Both the position numbers and the translations under genes were made by a program. The notes below the pieces were generated by a model that was not told the origin of the DNA, did no database searches, and was given only the letters and a program-made list of their open reading frames with translations. Below are positions 26,521 to 37,199 of a stretch of DNA of 47,008 bases, piece by piece. This DNA is from Acidiphilium sp. 37-60-79 (GTDB taxonomy: Bacteria > Pseudomonadota > Alphaproteobacteria > Acetobacterales > Acetobacteraceae), in assembly GCA_002279355.1 (NCBI GenBank), contig NCBV01000013.1, forward strand, positions 1-47,008, read 5' to 3'. Numbering within the stretch: the first letter of the stretch is position 1; every line of letters begins with the position of its first letter.

Positions 26521-29500
26521 TGGATAATCTACCCACCCGCGCCATCGCGCCGCGCCCGGACCTTTGGGCGCGCCTGCTGCGCCACCCGATTCTGGTGCTG
26601 CTCGGCGTCGCCGCGTTGATTTTGTTCGGCATGGTGTCGCTCGCCACCTTACCGATCCGCCCAAGCCCGCCGATTCCCGCGAACCGGATTAAAATCACCA
26701 CCCATTATCCGGGCGCCGCGGCCTCGGTGGTCAATCGCTTCGTCACCGTGCCCACCGAAGCGAGCGTCGCGGCGGTCGGCGGCATCGCCTATGTCACCGG
26801 CTCCAGCCGCCAAGGTGTGTCGCATATTCGCGCCTTCCTCGCCCCCGGCGCCAACCCCAACACCACCTATGCCGAAGTGCTCTCGGCGGTGAATGCCGCG
26901 CGTAACGACATCCCCGCCGCCGCCCGCCTGCCCAATGTCGCGCTGATCGGCCGCTCCAACGGCAATCAGGAACTCAACGTCAATGCCCGCATTGCCCCCG
27001 GCATTTCGCGCACCGAAGTGATCCGATTTTTGCAAACCGACGTGATCCCCCGGCTGGAAACCGTGCCCAATATCGGCCCGGTGCATCTGTTTGCGCCCAG
27101 CCCCGCCATTCGCGTGGCGATGAACCCGGCGCGGCTGGTCGCCCTCGGGGTGACGGCGCAGGATATCGCCCGCGCCTTGCGCAGCCGTGCGGCGCTCGCG
27201 GCCGGCGGTAGCCTGCGCAATCGCGCCGCCATCATCACCATCCAAGGCAGCCCGGATCTCGGCACGCTCGCCCGCTTTCGCGCCATCCCGATCACCACGC
27301 GCGCGGGCGTCACCATCCCGCTCTCCGCCCTCGCCACCGTCTCGCTGGGCCCGCCCACCCATAGTTTCAAAAACTGGTGGCGCGGCAAACCCTCGGTCTT
27401 CCTCGCGGCCGGTGTCGCGCCGGGCGGCAATGTGCTGCAAGTCTCGCGGGATTTTCGCCGCGTGCTGGCCAATATCCGCAGCACCTTGCCGCCCGGCCTG
27501 CAACTCAACGTCACCTATGACCAATCGGTTAGCATCACCCGCAGCCTGCGCGATCTGGCCGCCACCTTACTGATCACCATCATCCTGGTCGGCGTGATCG
27601 TGCGCCTCTCGCTCGGCACGCTGCGCGCCGCCGCTGCCCCCTTTCTGGCCATCATCCTCTCGCTGCTCGGCGCCGCCATCGTCATGCATCTCTTGGGCGA
27701 AAGCCTCAATTTATTCACCATCATCGCCCTGGTGCTCGCCGTCGGTTTGGTGGTCGATGACGCGATCGTGGTGGTCGAGGATATTTTCCGCCGCATCGCC
27801 GAGGGCGAAGCCCCGCTCGATGCCGCCGCCGCCAGCGTTACACTCCTCGCCCCGGTGCTCGCGGCGATTTCCTCCACTTTGGTGGTCGCGTTCTTGCCGT
27901 TGGTGTTTTTGCAAGGCCTAACCGCAGCCTTGTTCCGGCCCTTTGCCCTGGTGCTGATCACTGCCTTTCTGTTCTCGCTCCTGATCGCCCTCACCGCCGT
28001 GCCGCTGATCGCGCTCTGGGCAGGCGCGCGTGAACATCATTCATCCCGCCCCTCGATCATCGATCGGCTGCGCGCAACCTATCTACGCCTGCTCGCTCGC
28101 AGTCTGCCGCACCCCGGCTGGGTGGTCGGTATTGCCATCGCGCTCGCGGTGCTGAGCGCGGGCCTCTATAGCGCCGCACCGCGCAACCTCACCCCGGCCG
28201 CCGATGGTCTTTCGGTCAATATTTTCGCCGAAGGCCCGTATGGCGCCTCGATCACCTATCTGACCCAGCAATTTCACGCCATCCAAAGCGTGCTCAATCG
28301 GCTTGAACCCGGCCACCCTGATTGGATGGTCGCGGATGAAAATTATCACGGCCTGTTCGGCGGCTATAGCTTCCAAAATCCGAGCGAGGCCCGCCATGCC
28401 GCCAAAATTCTCGGCACCGCCCTCGCCAAACTGCCCGGCGTGCAAGCCTATGTCACTGAAAATAACGGTCTGCCCGGCCTGAACGGCCTGCCGATCGATG
28501 TGCTGGTGTCCGGCCAAACCCATTACGGCAATTTGCTCAACCTCGCCCAATCGATCATCAATGCCGGATATGCCAGCGGCAAATTCGATTTTCTGCAAGT
28601 CTCGCCGGGATCGGTGCAGCCCGAATATATCATCACCACCCGCACCCGCCTCGCTGCTAATCTCGGCGTCAGTCAAGCCGCGATCGGTGCGGCGATCAGT
28701 GATTCGCTCTCCGGCGCCTCGCTCGCGCATGTTAGTTTGGGCCACGCCAATCTCGATATTATCGCCACCGGCCCCCGCGCCATCGACATCGCAGCCCTTG
28801 CCGCCACCCCGGTGCGCACAATTGGCGGCGCGCTGATCCCGCTCGGCGATGTGACACGCCTGCGCCTGCGCGCCCGGCCGAGCGCCATTGGTTCCTGGCA
28901 AGGCCTGCCCACCGTCACCATCACCGGCCAGCCGCGTGCCGGCATCGCGCTGTCGGACGCGCTCGCCACGTTGCACCAAGCCTTTCTGCACCAGCACGCG
29001 CCCGGCTCCTCGTTCGGCTATGCCGGTCCCTCCGCCACCTTCCGCCAATCGCAACGTGCCAATAACATGCTGTTTGCGCTCGGCTTCGCGGGGTTGTTTT
29101 TCCTGCTCGCCGGCCAGTTCCGCTCGCTGCGCGATCCGTTCGTGGTGATCACCACCGTGCCGCTGGCCAGCCTCGGCCCGCTCGCATTGATCAGCCTCGG
29201 CGGCGCCACGCTCAACATCGTCACCGAAATCGCGCTGCTCGCGGTCTGGGGGCTGATCGCCCGCCAAGGGATTCTGTTTGTGCAAATCGCCCATCTGGAA
29301 GCGCGCAATAGCGATAATCTGGCCGATGCCGTCTATCGCGCCGCCCGGCTGCGCTTTCGCCCGATCCTGATGATCACCCTCGCTCTGATCGGCGGCGCGG
29401 TGCCGCTGATGCTTGCGAACGGCCCGCAAGCGGTGATCCGCTATGATATCGGCGCGGTGTTAGCGACCGGCATGGCCTCGGGCTTCGTGCTGTCGTTATT

Positions 29501-29543
29501 TGCGGTTCCGGCCATGTATCTATTGTTGCATCGGCGCGCCTGA
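26520..29543 (+). CDS. RND efflux transporter, inner-membrane pump
   Basis: This protein of 1007 residues is a hydrophobe/amphiphile-type RND permease that uses proton influx to expel compounds. Twelve membrane segments and two large periplasmic loops are visible. The proton-relay Asp pair is Asp413 and Asp414 in GLVVDDAIVVVEDIFRR (helix 4), and the helix 11 segment RLRFRPILMITLALIGG is normal. In helix 10 the usual lysine is replaced: GLIARQGILFVQ has Arg915 where AcrB has Lys940. The protein is slightly shorter than AcrB. The start codon overlaps the adaptor stop (TGATG), and the stop overlaps the outer-membrane gene in the same way. The substrate is unknown. Confidence 0.94.
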   Translation: MDNLPTRAIAPRPDLWARLLRHPILVLLGVAALILFGMVSLATLPIRPSPPIPANRIKITTHYPGAAASVVNRFVTVPTEASVAAVGGIAYVTGSSRQGVSHIRAFLAPGANPNTTYAEVLSAVNAARNDIPAAARLPNVALIGRSNGNQELNVNARIAPGISRTEVIRFLQTDVIPRLETVPNIGPVHLFAPSPAIRVAMNPARLVALGVTAQDIARALRSRAALAAGGSLRNRAAIITIQGSPDLGTLARFRAIPITTRAGVTIPLSALATVSLGPPTHSFKNWWRGKPSVFLAAGVAPGGNVLQVSRDFRRVLANIRSTLPPGLQLNVTYDQSVSITRSLRDLAATLLITIILVGVIVRLSLGTLRAAAAPFLAIILSLLGAAIVMHLLGESLNLFTIIALVLAVGLVVDDAIVVVEDIFRRIAEGEAPLDAAAASVTLLAPVLAAISSTLVVAFLPLVFLQGLTAALFRPFALVLITAFLFSLLIALTAVPLIALWAGAREHHSSRPSIIDRLRATYLRLLARSLPHPGWVVGIAIALAVLSAGLYSAAPRNLTPAADGLSVNIFAEGPYGASITYLTQQFHAIQSVLNRLEPGHPDWMVADENYHGLFGGYSFQNPSEARHAAKILGTALAKLPGVQAYVTENNGLPGLNGLPIDVLVSGQTHYGNLLNLAQSIINAGYASGKFDFLQVSPGSVQPEYIITTRTRLAANLGVSQAAIGAAISDSLSGASLAHVSLGHANLDIIATGPRAIDIAALAATPVRTIGGALIPLGDVTRLRLRARPSAIGSWQGLPTVTITGQPRAGIALSDALATLHQAFLHQHAPGSSFGYAGPSATFRQSQRANNMLFALGFAGLFFLLAGQFRSLRDPFVVITTVPLASLGPLALISLGGATLNIVTEIALLAVWGLIARQGILFVQIAHLEARNSDNLADAVYRAARLRFRPILMITLALIGGAVPLMLANGPQAVIRYDIGAVLATGMASGFVLSLFAVPAMYLLLHRRA

Positions 29544-30916
29544 TGAAATTTCGCGCCGCCGCCTTGTTGCTCACCAGCGCCGCCTTGACCGGCTGCGCCG
29601 CACCCCGCGCGCAAGGGCCAAAACAAGCATGGCCCACGCGCTATGTGCGCAACATTCCGAGCGTGCACAGCCCGCTTGGCCAATCCTGGTGGCGTGGCTT
29701 TCACAATCGCGCCTTGAACCAGCTGATCGCCGCAGCACAGGCGCATAGCCCCACCATCGATGCCGCCAACGCGCTGCTGTCACGCGCCAAAGCCCGCGCG
29801 GCGGCGGCCAATGGCGCGTTCCTGCCGCAACTGAGCCTCAATCCGCAGGAATCCCGCCAAGCCTACCCCACCGGCCCGAACGGCTTCGGCCCCTACACGA
29901 TTTTCCAATTCACCGGCACGCTGAGCTATAATCCCGGCCTGTTCGGGGCGCGCTCCAGCGCCTTTCGCAACGGCCAAGCGCGCATCGCCTATCGGCGCGC
30001 CACCGCCTCCGCCGCCCGCCTCACCATCGCCGCCGCTCTCGTTAACGCAGCGATCACCGAGGCCGGTTTACGGGCGCAAATCCACACTGAGAAAAAAATC
30101 GCCGCGAGCGAGCAGCATTTGCTCACCTTGCTCACCGGCGAACATCGCGCTGGCGCCATCGCCCGCCTGCCGGTGCTCCAGCAGCGCGCCCAACTCCAGG
30201 CCACATTGGCGCAAATCCCCGCCCTACGCGCCGCCGCCAGCGTGCAGCGCCACGCCATCGCGGTGCTCGCGGGCCTGGCGCCGGCACAACTCACCGGCGC
30301 GCATTTCCGCCTCGCCGATTTTGCGCTCCCCCCGAACCCGCCGCTCGCTTTGCCCTCAACCCTGGTCGCGCACCGGCCCGATATCATCGCCGCCCGCGCC
30401 CTGGTCAGCGCCAATCACGCCGCCTTGGGCGAAGCCGTCGCGGCCCTATACCCCAGCCTGAACCTGTCCGCGCAAGGTGGCTTTGCCGCAGAAACCCTCA
30501 ACACGCTGTTCCAGCCCGGCGCCGCACTCTGGACGCTGGCCGGCTCACTGCTGGCACCCCTCTTCGAGGGCGGCGTGCTGCACGCCGATGAGCGCGCGGC
30601 CCAAGCCAACCTCACCGCGGCCCTCGCGCAATATCGCCAAACCGTGCTCATCGCCTTCCAACAGGTCGCCGATGGCTTGCGTCTGGTGCAAGCCGCCCGC
30701 GCCACAATGCAGGATGATCGCGCCGCCGCCGCCACGGCTGAGGCCGCCTACCGCCTCGCCCGCGCCCAGTTCCGCCTCGGTGCCGTGAGCTACAACACTG
30801 TTTTAACAACAGAAATCGCTTGGCAGCAGGCCGTCCTCGCGCAACGCCAGGCCGAGACCACGCGCCTGCTCGATGCCGCCCGCCTGCGCGCCGCCCTGGC
30901 GGGCGATCGGGCCTGA
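29543..30916 (+). CDS. Outer-membrane efflux lipoprotein (NodT/OprM family)
   Basis: This 457-residue TolC-like channel completes the pump. It has a lipoprotein signal peptide with lipobox LTGC (acylated Cys18). The early segment ends in LGQSWWRGFHNRALNQLIAAA, typical of NodT proteins. Two internal repeats carry long helices (ALLSRAKARAAAANGAFLPQLSL; RPDIIAARALVSANHAALGEA) and the second ends with ALAQYRQTVLIAFQQVADGL. The last part contains RLGAVSYNTVLTTE. The ATG overlaps the RND stop by one base, so the three proteins are made from one message in stoichiometric coupling. No terminator hairpin was found in the 81 bases before gyrB. Confidence 0.93.
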   Translation: MKFRAAALLLTSAALTGCAAPRAQGPKQAWPTRYVRNIPSVHSPLGQSWWRGFHNRALNQLIAAAQAHSPTIDAANALLSRAKARAAAANGAFLPQLSLNPQESRQAYPTGPNGFGPYTIFQFTGTLSYNPGLFGARSSAFRNGQARIAYRRATASAARLTIAAALVNAAITEAGLRAQIHTEKKIAASEQHLLTLLTGEHRAGAIARLPVLQQRAQLQATLAQIPALRAAASVQRHAIAVLAGLAPAQLTGAHFRLADFALPPNPPLALPSTLVAHRPDIIAARALVSANHAALGEAVAALYPSLNLSAQGGFAAETLNTLFQPGAALWTLAGSLLAPLFEGGVLHADERAAQANLTAALAQYRQTVLIAFQQVADGLRLVQAARATMQDDRAAAATAEAAYRLARAQFRLGAVSYNTVLTTEIAWQQAVLAQRQAETTRLLDAARLRAALAGDRA

Positions 30917-30932
30917 TCCAGCACGCCCGCGA

Positions 30933-33921
<2,989 letters not shown>

Positions 33922-33935
<14 letters not shown>

Positions 33936-34332
33936 CCAGCTTAACCGTTGCGATATCGGTCTGAGTGAAATCATCACCTTTACACAGGAGCGCAACATCA
34001 CGGGACTTGGCGAGAGCGTATGACACGCAATCACCGAGATTGAGCGCCGCCTTGTGCCGTGACTTCCCGAAACGCAGAAAAGCATCGCGGGCGATCAGCA
34101 TTTGCGTATTGTCGAATGCAACAATTTCGATTGCAGCGACCGCAATCAACCCGTCAAGCTCGGCCCAAATAGCGTCATCGCCTGTGCGTCCGGCGAGAAC
34201 CATGCTGATCTCAAGCAAACTCAGCGCCGATAGGCAGGCGGACTCTGCGTTGACCAAGTGGCGCAGCAAATCATCAGCATCCGCCTCACCACGCAGAATT
34301 GCGATAATGGCCGAACTATCAACCGCAATCAC
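33922..34332 (-). CDS. vapC: PIN-domain ribonuclease toxin (VapC family)
   Basis: VapC toxins are magnesium-dependent RNases that cleave tRNA or rRNA and halt translation. The 136-residue protein shows the PIN acidic residues Asp5 (MIAVDSSAIIAILRGE), Glu41 (SLLEISMVL), Asp101 (NLGDCVSYALA) and Asp120/Asp121 (LCKGDDF), so the active site looks intact. The start MIAVDSS is typical of VapC partners of PSK-type VapB antitoxins. Its ATG overlaps the stop codon of the upstream helix-turn-helix gene as ATGA, the usual antitoxin-first order. The upstream protein is not a normal VapB. Confidence 0.92.
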
Positions 34333-34679
34333 GCAGGCAGGCCGGCATCATCGTATAAATCAGCCTCAACCATCATCTCCCGCGCGCGCAGTCGAGCGGC
34401 GCTGCGCGCACTAATCAACTTCAGCTGCTCAAGCCGGTCACCGCGATCAAGGGGCGCCGGACGGCGTATCTTGATCCCCCCGTCGATGAACTCAACACCG
34501 GAATTTTCAAGTGCCTGACGGATCTCGGCAATGGTCGATGGTGCAACCATTGAGACATAATCAGCGGACTCAACGCGGCGAATGGTCACCGTTGAAACAT
34601 GCGCCCGCTTGGCAAGTTCGTCCTGCCTCAAGTTAAGCCAGGCACGGGCAGCGCGGATTTGATCGGGTACGAGCATCAT
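34329..34679 (-). CDS. XRE-type HTH protein with VapB-like C-terminal tail; putative antitoxin
   Basis: This 116-residue protein combines two parts. Residues about 4-72 are an XRE/Cro helix-turn-helix domain (LNLRQDELAKRAHVSTVTIRRVE, ending in GVEFIDGGIKIRR). Residues about 80-116 resemble the toxin-binding tail of PSK-family VapB antitoxins: a helix rich in Ser, Ala and Arg (LISARSAARLRAREM) and the hallmark end DLYDDAGLPA. The normal VapB ribbon-helix-helix domain is absent. The stop overlaps the start of vapC. It is therefore most likely the antitoxin and autoregulator of this pair, with an exchanged DNA-binding domain. Two adjacent ATG codons (34679, 34676) are possible starts. The bases upstream contain TTATC and GATAA in inverted order, a possible operator. 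Confidence 0.75.
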   Translation of the reverse strand: MMLVPDQIRAARAWLNLRQDELAKRAHVSTVTIRRVESADYVSMVAPSTIAEIRQALENSGVEFIDGGIKIRRPAPLDRGDRLEQLKLISARSAARLRAREMMVEADLYDDAGLPA

Positions 34680-34729
34680 GATCGGAAGTTATCATAATTG
34701 ATCGATAAGACGCAACCACCTGCGCCCCC

Positions 34730-35668
34730 TCACGACCCCTCCACGCAAGCAAACCCACCCAAATACCCCTCCAACGCCTCGCGAAACGCGCTAATCCCCT
34801 TATACACCGCAACCGCATTCGGCAGACCCATCAACGCCTCCCGCAGCGAAGCCGCCGCCCCCGGCACGGCGGCGACCCTGCTCAACCGATGCTGATAGGT
34901 GCGGATGGTAAACAATATCGCCCCCGTCTGCGGCAACCGGCTCAGCGTCTGACGCTCAATGCGCAAGGTGAGCATCGCCCCGGCATTCGCCGCCGTGATC
35001 GCCTGACGCGGCGCATGATCGGCATTGGGTTGAAACAAAGCAGCATCATCATGGATCGACCAATTCATCCGCGCAACCAGCCGCCCCGGCTTGAGCAAAC
35101 CGAGAAACCGATCAACCGGTCCGCCCAATGCCCACGCATAATCAGGCACCGGCGCATGAATCGCACTCAGCGGTTGGCCGATTTTATCGGCAAGCCGCCA
35201 GCGTGAGGGAAAACACAGCACCGCAGCCGCCAAGATCGGGTAGGGGGCAGGGGCCAGCAAACAAATATCCTCCACCACCAATCGCCCCGCCACCTCCAGC
35301 GGATCATGATCGAGCCGATCCAGCGCCCATGTCTCGCCGGTCAAATGATTGGTCAGCTTATTGTCACATCGGCTGAACCACGCCGCACGGTCAGCGCATA
35401 AATGCGCAACCAGCACCGCCAACGCCTCGGCGCGCATCGCGCCCGACCCCTCCGTAACCGCCAACACGTCGTCCTTGCGCGTATCGAGCAAGTCGCGTCG
35501 CCGCGCCATCAGAGCGGGATATTGGTCATCAAAAGCCGTGAGGCACTCAAGCTTTTGCGCCATCAACCCCATCGCTGGCCGGTAAGGCCCTGCCTGAAAC
35601 GGCAAATAAACCGGCCCCGGCGACAAGCTTGGCAATTGGCCCGACATCGAGGCCCGCCCGCGCGTCAC
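34730..35668 (-). CDS. DUF3445 protein, heme-dependent oxidative N-demethylase-like
   Basis: This protein of about 312 residues matches the DUF3445 family, members of which are heme-dependent oxidative N-demethylases. Recognisable stretches are LPFQAGPYRPAMGLM near the start, LVVEDICLLAP, FPSRWRLADKIGQPL with IHAPVP, the MNWSIHDDAALFQP segment and the strongly conserved LRIERQTLSRLPQTGAI followed by FTIRTY. A GTG at 35668 overlaps the malonyl-CoA decarboxylase stop as GTGA, which suggests coupling; an ATG at 35647 would remove seven residues. The real substrate is unknown, and the link with malonyl-CoA decarboxylase is not one I know from other systems. Confidence 0.8.
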   Translation of the reverse strand: MTRGRASMSGQLPSLSPGPVYLPFQAGPYRPAMGLMAQKLECLTAFDDQYPALMARRRDLLDTRKDDVLAVTEGSGAMRAEALAVLVAHLCADRAAWFSRCDNKLTNHLTGETWALDRLDHDPLEVAGRLVVEDICLLAPAPYPILAAAVLCFPSRWRLADKIGQPLSAIHAPVPDYAWALGGPVDRFLGLLKPGRLVARMNWSIHDDAALFQPNADHAPRQAITAANAGAMLTLRIERQTLSRLPQTGAILFTIRTYQHRLSRVAAVPGAAASLREALMGLPNAVAVYKGISAFREALEGYLGGFACVEGS

Positions 35669-37107
35669 CCCAGCCGCATGCGCCGCACCAGCCCTTGTTT
35701 CTCCACCGCTTGCACCGGCGGTTTCAACAACGCCTCAACCGACGGGCTGCGATGCACATGACCATCCCGAGTGAAATCCTCATGATTTTCCTCAATCGCC
35801 GCCAAATCATAGAGATAATTCACCATAATCCCATAGGATTCCTGATAGCCGCGCGGCGTTGGATTGGCCATCCAGTTAATCCGCTCCAACCGCGCCCCGT
35901 TGCCCAGATGGAATTTCGCCACCGGATCAATCCGCCAATAGGACGCCGTGCCGGTCAAATAGCGCGCACAAAGCTGCAACAAAACCGGCCGCAGCGTCGC
36001 CGCCGCCTCAAGCTGCGCCGCGTTCTGCGTCGCCGCCAAGCCCGTGCGGGTCGCCTCAGCAACCTCAGGCGCAAAAATCTCGGCCAGCACCGCCGCGCCA
36101 TGCGTGCCCTCCAGCCAAGCGCGAAAGCCCGGCACCGGCGAGAGGGTGGAAAAATGCCGCAGATTAGGCAATTCGCCGCGCAACTCCTCAACCACTTGCT
36201 TGATCAGCAAATTACCAAAGGAAATCCCGCGCAACCCGTCCTGACAATTAGAAATCGAATAGAAAATCGCGGTATCCGCCGCCGCCGCGCCCGCGCGCTG
36301 CGCCGCCTCATCTTGATCACGCTCAAGCAGCGCGGTCACCGACCCGGCCAGCCCCTGCACCAGCGCCACCTCAACAAAAATCAGCGGCTCGCCCGGTAAA
36401 GCCGGATGAAAAAACCCAAAACACCGCCGATCCGGCGCAAGGCGGCGGCGCAAATCCTGCCAATCCTGAATTTCATGCACCGCCTCATAGGCGATCAATT
36501 TCTCCAAAATCGCCGCAGGCGTTTGCCAATCAATCCGGCGCAATTCCAAAAACCCCCGATTGAACCAGGAGGAAAACAAATGCCGTAAATCCGCATCCAG
36601 CCGCTTTTGCGCCGGATTAATCGCGCGCTGGCCCAGCAATTCGCGCCGCAGCGCAATCAACGCCGCCGTGCCGCCCGGCGCCATATTCATCCGGCGCAGC
36701 AATTCCTGGCGCGGCGGCTCCGCCGAGGCCGCGAGCTTTGCCGCGGCCTCGGCATTCGGCGTCGCGATATATTGCTCCGCCGCCTTGATCAGCATGGCCG
36801 GATCGGGCGAAAACCCATCGCCCAGATAGGTGAAAAACAACGCCCGTTGATCGCGGGTCAGCGCCGCCAGCACCGAAAGCAATTCCTGCGCAATCGCCGC
36901 CCCCGAGGCTTCGCCCCGTTCGGACACCAGCGAGGTTGCGAGCAATTTGGCATAATCCAGCCGGTCCAGCGCGCTCGCGCCGACAGGCGCAGAGCGGCGT
37001 CCGCGCTCGGCAATGGCTGCGAATAAATTCGACAACCAAGCCCGCGTGCCAGGCGCCCGCCCGGCCTGCGCGTCCGCGTGGCGGTCGGTCACGGATTGCT
37101 GCGGCAT
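35665..37107 (-). CDS. Malonyl-CoA decarboxylase
   Basis: The enzyme decarboxylates malonyl-CoA to acetyl-CoA and so allows growth on malonate or lowers malonyl-CoA. The 480-residue protein has the N-terminal four-helix domain (about residues 60-170, with RDQRALFFTYLGDGFSPDP) and a C-terminal GNAT-fold catalytic domain. The catalytic domain is shown by CFGFFHPALPGEPLIFVEVAL, the catalytic-site segment FYSISNCQDGLRGISFGN followed by LIKQVVEEL, and LRHFSTLSPVPGFRAW. The overall length is typical of bacterial MCD. No malonate transporter or malonyl-CoA synthetase is adjacent; the only coupled gene is the DUF3445 protein behind it. Confidence 0.93.
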   Translation of the reverse strand: MPQQSVTDRHADAQAGRAPGTRAWLSNLFAAIAERGRRSAPVGASALDRLDYAKLLATSLVSERGEASGAAIAQELLSVLAALTRDQRALFFTYLGDGFSPDPAMLIKAAEQYIATPNAEAAAKLAASAEPPRQELLRRMNMAPGGTAALIALRRELLGQRAINPAQKRLDADLRHLFSSWFNRGFLELRRIDWQTPAAILEKLIAYEAVHEIQDWQDLRRRLAPDRRCFGFFHPALPGEPLIFVEVALVQGLAGSVTALLERDQDEAAQRAGAAAADTAIFYSISNCQDGLRGISFGNLLIKQVVEELRGELPNLRHFSTLSPVPGFRAWLEGTHGAAVLAEIFAPEVAEATRTGLAATQNAAQLEAAATLRPVLLQLCARYLTGTASYWRIDPVAKFHLGNGARLERINWMANPTPRGYQESYGIMVNYLYDLAAIEENHEDFTRDGHVHRSPSVEALLKPPVQAVEKQGLVRRMRLG

Positions 37108-37199
37108 GCCTCATGCTCCGAATGATGTTGCCATCCATCGTTAGCACAATATCCCACCCGGCGCGACAAATTTTCCGATCCACCAGCCCCCATCAGCCG

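Noticed and set aside
28083-29429. A long open frame on the minus strand opposite the RND pump
   Set aside because: It has no domain, has shadow-like composition and lies inside a clear RND gene.
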